A stretch of 64,000 nucleotides of DNA, taken from positions 1,178,001 to 1,242,000 of the forward strand of contig BCHU01000002.1 in NCBI GenBank assembly GCA_001599715.1, written 5' to 3'. This document shows, one piece after another, positions 54,508 through 64,000 of the stretch. The position numbers and the translations under genes were made by a program. The stretch's first letter is position 1; each line of letters opens with the position of its first letter. Source of the DNA: Phaeotremella fagi. Its lineage: Eukaryota > Basidiomycota > Tremellomycetes > Tremellales > Phaeotremellaceae. The notes beneath the pieces were generated by a model. That model was not told the DNA's origin. It did no database searches and saw only the letters and a list, made by a program, of their open reading frames with translations.

Positions 54508-55177
54508 ATGCCTCGTCGTTCCAATTTTTTCAAGTCTTTCACGTCCAATCGTGAAACAGCAAACAGCGTCTCAAATTCCCAAAGTAGTCCAGAATTAACT
54601 GTCGGGGAAATCAAAACCGTACTCATAACGTCGTGAGTTGAAACAAGTTTTTATGCTGCGATCATTTTCGTGAGCGAACCTAACGACTTGAAATAGTGAT
54701 AAATCGAATCCTCACGTTGCATCCACTCGAGATGTCGGGAAATACCATCTTTCGATCAAAACCATTCCTCGAACTGCTTTTCGAGACTTCACATTCTTAT
54801 CTTGCATGTTCATTACCGAAAAACAAGTAACAAAAGAAGAGAAAGAAGATGCCCAACAAAAACAAGTAGGCGGGGAAACTGCAGAGAGTTTCGATGTCAC
54901 CACATTTCGTGCGGTAGTTCCTGGGGAATCAGAACAGGAGTGGCAAGCTAAACTAGAGAAAGAGTTGGAATGGGCATGGGGAGGGAAAGGAGTCAATGTG
55001 GAAGAAGGGTGGCAACGTCCTTCAAAGGGGCTGAGACCTACTGAAGACGTTTGTAGTCTGCTTTCCGAATCAATCAAGAGTATGGTTTCATCTCATCTTC
55101 AAACTCTTGAAACAGCGGAGACTAAAGAGGTGTTTGTTAATCGCTGGAAAGTTAAGTTTGGATTGAAGGGGTTGTGA
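54508..55177 (+). CDS. Orphan family member A (201 residues)
   Basis: Not recognised. Two exons, 54508-54632 and 54697-55177 (202 codons). ATG 54508 starts MPRRSNFFKSFTSNRETANS; in-frame ATG 54430 is further upstream and less well placed. A phase-2 intron splits the N-terminal segment (TVGEIKTVLITS / DKSNPH). The body has a strand GKYHLSIKT, a hydrophobic block FRDFTFLSCMFITEKQ, an acidic/Gln linker, SFDVTTFRAVVPGESEQEW, Trp-rich ELEWAWGG, and a C-terminal helix WQRPSKGLRPTEDVCSLL followed by SIKSMVSSHLQTLE. Element order and the Q-x-P-S ... S-S-H helix are shared with the genes at 55983 and 57067, suggesting paralogy. Confidence 0.65.
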
Positions 55178-55982
55178 TACACAAGGTTTGTTATGTGTTT
55201 GTGGTTCAGTCTGTCTCGTTAAGTTACTTGTATATACAGTATGCATTATGATCGGAAAGTCTTTTAAAATGCACTGAAACACAGACTTAGTGCAGATAAG
55301 AATAGAGGCTTCGCAACCACTCCTCGACAAAAACTATTACCTCGGTTAAATTGTTTACCTCGATGCAAACAACACAAGAGGAAACTCAAGAGTTGCCCGT
55401 TAGTCCCGCTTACCTTTCACGAACATTACTTGCCTTCGCCTTCTGAAGACTCCGAAAGTAGTAAGTGCGAGTAATGTACGATTACTGTACAACTATCCTA
55501 CTGTCCAAAAAGCCTGCTCTCTTCAATTGCCGATAACGGAAAATATCAATCTTCATTTTTTCACCCAAAAAGTCCCTTTTTTGGCATTCCATAAAGATCA
55601 TTTTACACCGACAAAACTCGAGGTTTAGTGAAAGAAATTATGTCAGAAGGATGAAGAATTGGAATTTAGCATAACATCCGAGAGAAAGGATGTTCATTGA
55701 ATTTACCGAAGAGTCGGTTTATTAGTGCTATAGGGTGGCTTCTTTCTTCATGACTTCCACTTTAGAAGGCATTTGAGAAGACAGATGACATGATGTGACT
55801 TCATCGGGTCTTCTGACGAGCGCGCCAATTATTCCGGTGCTGTCTTTTGAAGTCAGTCAGCAATACTCAACATACTATTCTGCAAGGTAAATATCCTTCT
55901 ACTTGTATAGCCTTCAAATCATCTTTCTCTTTTCAAGACATCCAACTTTATCAATCAATTCCTGTTATCACCACAGAGTAGC
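55178..55982. other. Intergenic, ~800 bp
   Basis: No gene. Includes TACAGTA (55235-55241) and TGTACGATTACTGTACA (55475-55491), and GCGCGCC near 55821-55827. Confidence 0.45.
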
Positions 55983-56550
55983 ATGGCTGAATCTCAAAAT
56001 CAAGAACTCGATACTTCAGAATCGCTCTTTTCTTGGGTTGATGCGTACGTATGATGGGAATGTGATCAGATATCCAACTGACTGTTAACACTCTTCCTGC
56101 AGGGCCGAACGTGGATATCCACCTCTCGTACAAACCGTCCAATGGGTTCCCTCATACAAGTTACATATCTATACATCAATAGTCGATCATGACTTACTGA
56201 AAACTTCACTTTTCATCCATAAACACAAAGAACAAGTTCAAGAAGAAGATGAAGAGCATTACGAAGATGCCATTCTCGACATTTGTTATTTCATAGATCT
56301 CAAGACCAGACAGGAAGTATGGAAGTCATATTTCAAATACACGCTCGATGTTACTTGGAAAGAAGGAGTTTCAACCATTCAACAACCTTCTCAATCTGTT
56401 CTTCAGATCTTCTCAGATCTTTCAGACGACATAGCTTCAGCTCATTATAAGATCCTTCACAGTGAATGGACGCGAAAATTGAATTCTGATTGGCTTGATA
56501 AGTACATAAATGAGGTTGATGTCGAAACGGTGGTTGAGAAAGCGGACTGA
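55983..56550 (+). CDS. Orphan family member B (169 residues)
   Basis: Not recognised. Exons 55983-56044 and 56103-56550 (170 codons). ATG 55983 starts MAESQNQELDTSESLFSWVD; the intron is phase 2 and, as in member A, lies just before the first strand. Body: VPSYKLHIYTSIVDHDLLKT, SLFIHKHKEQ, an acidic linker (VQEEDEEHYED), AILDICYFIDLKTRQEVWKS, then LDVTWKEG and the C-terminal helix QQPSQSVLQIFSDLSDDIAS followed by AHYKILH. The AILDICYFID...VWK block aligns with SILYSIPHYID...LWK of the gene at 57067. Soluble, no signal peptide. About 55% of the residues sit in predictable helices by eye. Confidence 0.65.
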
Positions 56551-57066
56551 AATTCGTGTAAAATGAGTGTGTGGGGGCTGTTATGGTTTCAGTGGGTAAT
56601 TGATAGGTTGAAGTTTGTAGCTGAGTGAGGATATTCAAAGAGAATGCAAGAACGTAATCATGGGAATCTTTTGCATTGGTACTAGTCAAACTTATTAGTG
56701 GCAAAGCGAACGAGAAATTCATTTCATTATGCATTATTTCAATGCTGTAAATTTTACTCCTCATTCCTTGTTGTTGAAAACTGATACTATTGGTTGGCAG
56801 AAGGCATCGGTAATTATTTGAGAGGACTGTCGAGCTGCTATATCCCGAATCCCAAGAACAATGGGTGTAGAACTATGCCTCATCGGTATATTCGGAGAAG
56901 TACTTGATATGCAGTAAAGTACAGAGTCTTCCCTCGAAGGCTGATGAAGCTGCTCACACTGTCGCATTCTTGTAAACGGCTGTGCTTTCGTCTTTCTCAA
57001 CAACCTTTTCCCCCATTCTTTCCCACCAATCCTTGCTCTCATCAACTAAGGTCCAAGTCAGTGAAA
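56551..57066. other. Intergenic between orphan members B and C
   Basis: No supported gene. Two minus-strand ORFs (56351-56764 and 56761-57045) open here, but the first overlaps member B and neither shows a domain. CT-rich sequence (56985-57040) just before the ATG looks like a fungal leader. Confidence 0.45.
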
Positions 57067-57790
57067 ATGTCCGAAAGTCACATCGTTAAACCTGAACTTC
57101 ATTTGTAAGTTGTCGACAGCATTTTCATCACCACTCTTTTTTATTCTACAAGATACTGACTCGTCATTCCCATTCTTTGTTTAAACTCATTTTAGGCATG
57201 AGAAGAACGGCAGAATAGAACCTCATGTAGTTACGATATATCGATTAGGAGGTTACGCTTTATCACTTCAGACAGAACCAGATTGCCGCGAGGAAGTACT
57301 CTGCGTTGACACAGATATCAAAATTGTAAAGCGAGAGAGTGAAGAAGGTAGGTGACTAGATGGGGATGGTGGCTAACTAATAGGACAAGAAGAAGAAGAC
57401 CGCAACCACGACGACGACTGCGACGACGACCGCTACAACAGAGGGTTCAGTGATTCCATCCTATACAGTATTCCACATTACATTGATTCTAGACTCAGCA
57501 AAAAGCTTTGGAAGGCTCACATAAACAGCAACATAACCTTGGCGTCAAGAGCAGTTGGTGCTCCAAGAAAAATCGATACTCCAGGAGAAATCGATGCGGA
57601 ACCAGAACCAATGTGGGTGGGAATTTCTGATATCAGTCAACGACCACCTCAACCAGTTTGGGATGAGATGTTTAGGGTATTAGACAGTGTTGTTTCAGCT
57701 CACTACGACTATCTTTCTCAAGAAGAAGTCAAAGATGCCTTCCAGAGGCGTCGGGATGAGATGGAAGGGAAGGTTCCAGAAGATGATTGA
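57067..57790 (+). CDS. Orphan family member C (198 residues)
   Basis: Not recognised. Exons 57067-57104, 57196-57347 and 57384-57790 (199 codons). ATG 57067 starts MSESHIVKPELHLHEKNGRI. The first intron is phase 2, like those of members A and B; the second is only 36 nt. Body: VVTIYRLGGYALSLQTEPDC, VLCVDTDIKIVKRE, an acidic linker (QEEEDRNHDDDCDDD), SDSILYSIPHYIDSRLSKKL, WKAHINSNITL, then QRPPQPVWDEMFRVLDSVVS and AHYDYLSQEEV. The spacing from QRP to SAH (22 residues) equals that of QQP to SAH in member B. C terminus acidic (EGKVPEDD). Confidence 0.66.
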
Positions 57791-58018
57791 ATACCACTCT
57801 TTTAGTAATGTTCTGATGTATGTAGTGTCGAGAATGTACGTTTTATTAGTAGCACACAGCTTCGCGTTTCTTGATTCTCGACAGTCGAGATCACAGTCTT
57901 CCCTTGATCGCTATCGAGAGTTGGATTGAATGACATCTCCAGATAAGCATATTGAAAAGATAGTTCCTTCATTAGTGAGAAAAAAAATGCATCAGACTGT
58001 AATACCGAAAACTACGTT

Positions 58019-58861
58019 CTAGTGATCATGATGTGCTTGTTCGAATCTAATTCCGCTATAAATCGTGTGAGTTGGTGGTTCTTTACAACGATGAATGATT
58101 TACCAATAACCACATGCTTTTGGACCTATATCGATAGGAAAAGAGAAAAATGATGTCAGTTATATCCTTGATACGTGGACTAGAGTCGTATAGTATGGTG
58201 GACGATCTTTTACATACCGGGTTTATCCTGCTCAATATGTTAGTTAAGTCTCTTGTCCATTGAGGGTCTTTTGACTACTTACGAGATTAATGTAAATTTT
58301 TGGATGTCCAAGAGGTCCACCACCTACAATAGATTATTGGGATTAGTATCGTTATCTTTAGTTAGAAAAATGATGGCATTCGGGATCGATGAAAAGGACT
58401 GAATCTATCCAGACAACGAACGATCTTCAAGATCTCCAAAAAGGCTTTCCAACAACCTTTCCAACCCTTCCCCAGTTCCCCCACGACAAACGAATCAAGT
58501 AAAGAGGAACCATCCCTATCCCAATCCAATCCTAAAAAACCCCAAACTCACCTCCATCACAAGTAGCCCGTCTACCATTGACCAACCTAACAGGATCCTC
58601 CGCGACCATCCCAAAAGCAGCCAAAGAGTTAGGTTGCAATTCCAATTTAGTCTGTTCGAATCGTGCGTTATCGTAAGCGTTAGCTTTTGGGTTCTGGGTC
58701 GTTGACCATGTCGATTTGATGTTTGGTGATTGTGCTAATTGCGGGGTGGATTGGGTTGGGGTAGGGACTGAGGTTGCGTTGGATGGTTGGGGGATTGAGG
58801 AGGCTGATCGGATGTTTATCCTTTTGAGAGGGAGGGTTGGTAGACGTCTTAAGAGTGACAT
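58019..58861 (-). CDS. Complex I 13-kDa zinc subunit NDUFS6/NUMM
   Basis: NADH:ubiquinone oxidoreductase subunit with a Zn site, in the peripheral arm. ATG 58861 starts MSLLRRLPTLPLKRINIRSA, a mitochondrial presequence. Family block: EDPVRLVNGRRATCDGGGGP, then LGHPKIYINL, D-K-P-G and PKACGYCGIRFEQAHHDH. Zn ligands: Cys and His in the CDGGGGPLGH segment and the two Cys of CGYCG. A 10-nt microexon (58227-58218) codes D-K-P-G. The final intron (48 nt, donor TTG|GTAAAT, acceptor TATAG) is essential: without it the frame appears broken at CGYW-stop. Stop at 58019-58021. About 130 residues. Identity is confident. Confidence 0.9.
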
Positions 58862-59298
58862 TGTGGTTTGGTTGTTGTTGGTTATTGGTGGTAAGATATT
58901 TAGTTGGATTCAAGTGCTGTTCCATCTCCCTCCTCCAATGAGATTTCGGCGATTTATTGTATCACGTTGAATGTGGCACTCGACTTCCAAGTGGCTTTTC
59001 CCTTCGTCAGACCAAAGGTGGAAAACATTTATCTGCATGAAATTAATCTTTTCTTTTCGCTTACAAGATGCATATAAACTATTTACTTGTATCCAATCAA
59101 ATTAACGTGTATGTATTTAAATAACCAACTCTCCACCTCTCTCTACCAACAACGACCATTAACATCCACCATCGATACTTCACAAAACATTTTTTCTGAC
59201 AAAATAGATAAAGAACATATAAACAATGATTAGATTTTGACAAACTGTTGAAACCCCAACGAAGTCAGAAGGAAAAGCTGCATCAAATGTATCTGAAT
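58862..59298. other. Intergenic: NDUFS6 promoter and RTA1-like 3' flank
   Basis: No gene. AT-rich from 59040 to 59230. Nothing further seen. Confidence 0.5.
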
Positions 59299-60821
59299 TT
59301 AGTGAGCAGCTTTGATCTCGTCTTGACTACCTGGGGCAGGACCAGCTTCGGCATCACGAGTGTGAGCGCCTTCACCTGATTTGTGTCCGAAGGGGAAGAT
59401 GAATTTGTAGAGTGGTTTAGCGGCCCACAAGACTAGGATGATGAAGATTGGCTAGGTTTACATGTCAATCAACACGAAGAATAACGGTCACTTTGATAGA
59501 AATCTACTCACGAGCTGTTCGAAAACGCCAAAGATCCATTCTTGGGTTGAAGAGTATTCGTAAGCGCCTAACGATACAACGTATTAGCATCAATCGCATT
59601 GAAACGTGAAAAGAAAAGCTGTTACTCACCTTGGCTACCTTGAGCGATTCTGACGACAACTCTGACGTAGTAGATAGCGATTGAGATCAAGATTTGGATG
59701 AGGAGGGAATGGATGAATGGAGGTTGGATATCGGAGTTGGAGGGGATAGTAGCAATTTTGCGGGAAGCACGACGGTAGATAACGACGATGAAACCGGCTA
59801 CGACGAGGAGGGAGATACCCTAAGGCGATTGATCAGTTTTGGCGTTTATAATATGTATCAAGATACTTACTTGGAGAACGTTACCAGCAAGGTAGATCAA
59901 GTTGGAAGTCTGGAGCGTTTTTAAATTGATAAATCATCCATTTGATAGGAGGGAGATTCTTTTACTCACGGGCAAAGCGAACATTGGGGTACCGACTGGG
60001 TCTTGGAATTTAGTGGCTTCAGCGGCTGAGATGAAATATTGACCAAGGAGTTGCATGACGACTATACAGGAAACGTTAGGATTTGGGTCATGTAGTGTTA
60101 AGAAATGGACATACCCCAAAGAGCATCAAGACTGGTGAACACTAAGTTGTTTTAAAATTCAGTGATTATTTTCGAAAAACCTTAGGGAGGTTGAACTTAC
60201 AAGCAACGATGGATCTAGCACGCATTGGACTTAAACCTTTACCACTGTTTGGCATGTATTTCAAGCCTCTTTGAATTGATTTATAGAAGGCTGCAGTGAC
60301 GAGGATGGTTGCCTGTGGATCTGGTTTAGCTTGGTGCTTATGATAAAGAAGTTAAGAGTCACTTACAACATCGAAAAGGTAGATACCGATGAGAAAAGAT
60401 AGACCCTAAAAGAGATCATCAGTCTTTCTCTGAAATGGTTGTTAGATCTTTGACTTACATTGAATGGATATTGACGTGAAGAGAGACGAGCACCGAAACC
60501 AAGTATCTCAACGACCTAATCGGGGTGGTTAGCACTGACAAGAACAACTACAATGATCAAACATACAGCAGCGAAACCGAATAAACCGTGACTAGAAAGT
60601 TCCATCAGTACAAACACCAAACAAACATAAAAGAGAAGGTAAACGTACACACTTCTGGTACCACGTTTGAAGAAGAGATAGTACCAATGAGGAGCAGCGA
60701 TGGCACCCATCAAAAGACAACCTACGATACCGAGAGGTAAACCTGGGACATAACCGTATGGCCAGATGTTTGAATCAGAGTCTGAAGCTGGATGAGCGAT
60801 TTCGGGTCCTGAGTAGGGCAT
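59299..60821 (-). CDS. RTA1-like seven-TM membrane protein
   Basis: RTA1/RSB1 family (sphingoid-base or lipid-translocation and drug-tolerance proteins). ATG 60821 starts MPYSGPEIAHPASDSDSNIW. Seven hydrophobic helices: YVPGLPLGIVGCLLMGAIAA, HGLFGFAAVVEILGFGARLS, NVGLSFLIGIYLFDVATILV, ARSIVACVLMLFGVVMQLLG, NLIYLAGNVLQGISLLVVAG, IQILISIAIYYVRVVVRIAQ and QLPIFIILVLWAAKPLYKF. The tail-half motif VRVVVRIAQGSQG...E (RxxxR, then E-W-F/IF) is the RTA1 signature. C-terminal tail hydrophilic (HTRDAEAGPAPGSQ). About ten exons, ~330 residues. Substrate unknown. A 7-bp tandem repeat (61021-61041) lies in its leader/promoter. Confidence 0.82.
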
Positions 60822-61020
60822 GTTGAGTGATTGATTTGAGGTTGTTGTAAACTAAGAATGAGTTAGTTAAGGACGAGAAGATGTTATTTAGATGTTTATA
60901 GGAGGAGAGGCTTTTGGATGAAACTAGTATGGGGAGAGGGGGGAGGTAGGATTGAGAGTGATGAAACGGGGTATGAAGAGGGGATAGAAACGAAACTCAC
61001 GTCGTCAAGCGATTCGTTAG

Positions 61021-61041
61021 ACGTTAGACGTTAGACGTTAG
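61021..61041. repeat. Tandem ACGTTAG x3 (with a preceding partial CGTTAG)
   Basis: Perfect 7-bp unit repeated three times, with a partial copy just before (61015-61020) and scattered CGTTA/CGTTAG further on (61060-61090), about 200 bp upstream of the RTA1-like start. Confidence 0.8.
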
Positions 61042-61781
61042 AAAGAAATTATAAGAAAGATCGTTAGAAAGTATTCGTTAAGATTCGTTAAATAAAATTA
61101 ATAGAATGAAGAAAGAAGAAGAGAAGTTTAGATGTTGGGTATTGATCTTATATCTCTTTTCGTCTATGCACCACTCCATGCTTTTTCGGGGGGAGCTTGG
61201 TGGTCGGTTTTTTGATGGTGCTTTTTCGTTTATGTGATTCCTTTGGGGATCAATTCTCACCATCAACATCAATCAATCAATCACATTCAATTTCACTCCA
61301 TCACACACAGTTCATCCCCCCTTTATGTTGTTACCCTTATCGGGATAAGACTTGATGGAATGCAATGGGGCGTAGAGAGAAACGAGGACAGATGGATTCG
61401 TTACTTCCACAAGTCTGTAGGCTGATGGCGATGGTAAATGCCACTAGTTGTAGCCACTAAGTATCCACAAAACAGTAACTACAAATCAAACTACACCATT
61501 GTACAGGGCTACACGTTAGACTGTATCTCTGATTCCCAGCAACGATTGATACAAATAATTTAAGTCCGATAGAATTTGTGGTGCTCTCAAAGGAGTCCTT
61601 TAAACAACCTAAATCAGAACCTACGCCCTGTTAGAGATAGCTAAGCGAGAAAAGATGGTTGTCAAGGTACTTGTACCTAAGAAGATTGAAAGGATGTATG
61701 GAGTAGAGTTCAGAAATTGCGGGACGGGATTGAATCTTCTTTTTGTCACCACATGTGTGCTATTAACTTGAAAAGGGCCTA

Positions 61782-61813
61782 ATCAATTAACTAACTCAAG
61801 TTAGTTGATTGAT
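61782..61813. repeat. Inverted repeat, 14-bp arms, 4-nt loop
   Basis: Left arm 61782-61795, loop TCAA, right arm 61800-61813, one mismatch that would be G-U in RNA. Located ~150-185 bp beyond the stop of NCBP3-like, so it could act in its 3' UTR. Confidence 0.6.
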
Positions 61814-61965
61814 CGCCGGTAAAATTGGGATATTTTTAAAGGTATAGCAAAAGTGTAACATTAACATCTCACGCCACAAACTCTGCTTTTGATAGAATCC
61901 ATTCACCGGGATGATAGGTTATATCGATGACTAGCTATAACAAGTAACTCCGTCTTGATCCGTTT

Positions 61966-63484
61966 CTAAACATTTGATCTAGCTGCGAAAAGATCGTCCA
62001 ATTCTGAAAAACGGAGTCAGCAGGTGATCGGAAATTGACAGAGCTCACTGACCTTTATCCAGGTCCTCCTTCCTACTTTCCCTTTTCGGTTCGCGTCTCC
62101 CATTCCCCCTTCTCCTATTCGAATCATATTCAAATCCAGTCTCAGTCTCAACCCCACCGCCATTCCTGATATTATCCAATTCCCTATCTAAATCTTCGGC
62201 CGTCCTCTTCCCAGTGTGTCTAGGCCTTGAATAAGGTTTCTCACGACTTCTACCAATTCTTTTACTGAATTCTCTACCACCTTCAGATTCGTTTCGTCCA
62301 CTGAAGGTCAAACTCTCCTCTTCATCGTCGTTATTGTATCTCCTTTTATTCGATGAAATCTCTTTTCCTGCACTTCTACCATGTCGTTTATACCATTCAG
62401 ATTGTTTAGCTTCTTTCCGTAATTGACTATCCGATTCCACAGCGTATCGGATAGTAATTCTTGAATTGGGATCGATACCTTCAGCCAATTCGAATAACGG
62501 AATTACTTTCGTTGAATCCGTCCTAGTTAAAGAAGGGAGTTCCCGTCTCTGTCGACGTGGTTCATCTTCCTCCATTTTTTCAGCAATCTCAATTCCAGCA
62601 TCTGCAAATGCCGCACCAAAAGTTCCTCTCCCCTTCCTTCTTACACCTTCTTCCATCGTTACACCATCGTTTCCCGATAACAATTCTGTTCCAGCTACGC
62701 TATCGACTGGATCAGGTTCTTTCATCGGTAACAGACTTATTGGTATCGAGTGGGCTGATCTTTCGACTAATGGGTCGTCACCTTCTGCAGGATCGAATGA
62801 CGCCTTAGAAAGTAATGAGAGGGAGAGTAGTGTTGCTGAAGGAGTCGGGAAGAGGAGAAGGAGGGTGGAATCGTTTAGCCATTCGATACCTAGTCTACAA
62901 TCAGTGTTTGTTTATGAACAAAAAACAAGTGACTTACCCATAACACTTGCTCCAAGACCTGTTGCCCAACTGAAAACCTTACTGGTCGAAAGATGCTGAA
63001 TTAAATCTGATCGAACAAACAGAGCCGTAGTTCGTATAGGCGATTCCGAAGAAGTAGAGCAAGCCTCTAAAGATGGCAATCGATCAACTCTATTCGTTCG
63101 TTTAGACCATGAACCTACCTAACCAAGGACTAGGATCCTGCGCATCAAGTCTTTGAGCTAATTGAGCGATTCTCTACAAAAAATCATCAGCTCTTATGCA
63201 ATTCATAAAACACCACAGGACGCAATATGACCTACAGGATTCCCACGTATCCTATCCTCACCGTTGACATGTAATATCCCAGGACTTTCTTCGACCAAAT
63301 AAACTTTCCCTTTACCCATTCTACCCATTAAACTTTGGACATGATCAGGTAGAATCGGTGTGGGTACGACGTAATCATCTAATTCTTTGTCTAGAGCTGA
63401 TGGTTCTTCTATGATCATTGAATCGACCTCTATCTCCTGTGGTGGGGGTGTTGCTTCGTAGGGTAGTCCTCCTTGGTATGACAT
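61966..63484 (-). CDS. NCBP3-like nuclear cap-binding/mRNA export protein
   Basis: Resembles metazoan NCBP3: N-terminal RNA-recognition fold with a WLN/WLDD-type motif, then an Arg-rich disordered C terminus. ATG 63484 starts MSYQGGLPYEATPPPQEIEV. Early block GKVYLVEESPGILHVNGEDR, then VFSWATGLGASVMG joined by splicing to IEWLNDSTLLLLFPTPS, the NCBP3 IEWLxDxSxNVVF signature. The middle is acidic; the rest is basic with RKEAKQSEWYKRHGR and RTAEDLDRELDNIRNGG, an FoP-like segment. The last intron (62049-61999, donor GTCAGT) adds ELDDLFAARSNV and avoids an early stop. Introns also near 63242-63177 and 62999-62890. About 430 residues. Exon borders at 62990-63130 are less sure. Confidence 0.75.
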
Positions 63485-64000
63485 GTTGAATGGGTAGTGG
63501 TGTGGTGGGGGTGAGTACTGAGAGTGAAAACAAAAGTACCAGTCAAGGTGCACAGTGAGCCTGACATTGCGAAAAGGTGGAATTTTACTGTGACTAACAT
63601 ACGCTTTCCCACGGTGTACCCAGCTACTCTCCACTGTATCGGTATGACATCGCTCCAACTCTACATAGCTCTCTACAGCTAATATCTATCTCTATCTGTC
63701 GTTAACTCTATATATTCATACTCTTCCGCTGTTCTTATTTCCAGCTGAATATCAACAACTCAATATATCTAAAACAAACACAACACAACACATCAACGGT
63801 AACGCTGTACTGCACTTGAAACTCAACTCGGACATCACCTTACCTGTAATTTAACAACCGTTGCTGTGTTCCCTTGTTCCCTTTATATCCTGGACATTGG
63901 ATTTAATCAGTGAGTACATAATCCCAATATATATCATCCTCGTATCCATTTGTCTCTCTCAACTAATAACAACATAGTAATCCCTCTTGAAACCATCGCA
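63485..64000. other. Intergenic, right edge
   Basis: Promoter/leader of the NCBP3-like gene, then pyrimidine-rich and CA-rich sequence running off the window on the plus strand (63770-64000), possibly the leader of a further gene. No start codon in a coding frame seen. Confidence 0.4.

Larger units (their letters stand above)
60822..61965. other. Intergenic, ~1.1 kb
   Basis: No gene supported (ORFs at 61078-61272 and 61234-61425 lack domains). Includes the ACGTTAG repeat (61021-61041) and a 14-bp inverted repeat (61782-61813). Mostly AT-rich promoter of RTA1-like and 3' flank of NCBP3-like. Confidence 0.5.

Noticed and set aside
56761..57045. 94-residue minus ORF between orphan genes
   Set aside because: No family resemblance; it occupies the CT-rich leader of the next gene.
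58019..58140. Apparent frameshift or stop in NDUFS6 (CGYW-stop instead of CGYCG)
   Set aside because: A 48-nt intron with GT donor inside the second Cys codon and TATAG acceptor restores CGYCGIRFEQAHHDH, the expected end.
1..64000. tRNA genes, transposons, CRISPR arrays, prokaryotic features
   Set aside because: No tRNA B-box with matching A-box, no long terminal or inverted repeats with transposase, no spaced repeats were seen.

Overview
The window is eukaryotic nuclear DNA. Protein-coding genes are cut by many short introns (mostly 35-80 nt, GTNNGY...CTNAY...YAG), lie close together on both strands, and include fungus-specific families: Zn2Cys6 and C2H2 transcription factors, an RTA1-like protein, a CPL1-like secreted protein, Fnx/Vba and Atr1-type MFS transporters and a Lyc1-like acetyltransferase. 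High intron density, short introns, tiny exons and the CPL1 domain together suggest a basidiomycetous yeast, most likely a tremellomycete (Cryptococcus/Kwoniella/Tremella relatives). That placement is inference. I found no rRNA, tRNA, transposon or CRISPR array. I could support 35 protein genes, one cut by the left edge. For the genes where I summed all exons (the helicase, CPL1, the three B12D genes and the four orphan genes), the total is an exact multiple of three.

Layout. 0-9 kb, all minus strand: start of a Zn2Cys6 regulator, the poly(A)-RNA-binding protein Nab2, and two MFS transporters of different subfamilies. 9-25 kb: a PLOD-type glycosyltransferase, a TauD/TfdA dioxygenase, a DGAIG-repeat small protein, the mitochondrial 2-oxodicarboxylate carrier, a coiled-coil protein behind a CRE site, a CPL1-like secreted protein, an F-box-like protein, an SDR and a Ser/Pro-rich unknown. 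25-41 kb: a run of small-molecule enzymes (DUF1772 membrane protein, amidase, SDR, PhyH dioxygenase, D-2-hydroxyacid dehydrogenase, C2H2 regulator, second TauD dioxygenase, HpcH/HpaI aldolase, ACS-family MFS permease). Six of these enzymes form three head-to-head pairs, so the run looks like a catabolic gene cluster. 41-49 kb: a Lyc1-like acetyltransferase, a 1672-residue DEAH RNA helicase with an RS-rich N terminus, and acyl-CoA-binding protein. 49.5-57.8 kb, all plus strand: three tandem B12D/NDUFA4-like mitochondrial genes with the same six-exon structure including a 15-nt microexon, then four small orphan genes. Three of the four orphans appear to be diverged copies of one undescribed family. 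58-63.5 kb, all minus strand: complex I subunit NDUFS6, an RTA1-like membrane protein and an NCBP3-like cap-binding/export factor.

How the genes fit together. Mitochondrial functions recur (2-oxodicarboxylate carrier, three B12D proteins, NDUFS6). mRNA biogenesis is represented by Nab2, NCBP3-like and the RS-domain helicase. The 25-41 kb block has the parts of an inducible pathway: a permease, an amidase, two 2-oxoglutarate dioxygenases, a C-C lyase giving pyruvate-type products, reductases and a local regulator. Its substrate cannot be read from sequence.
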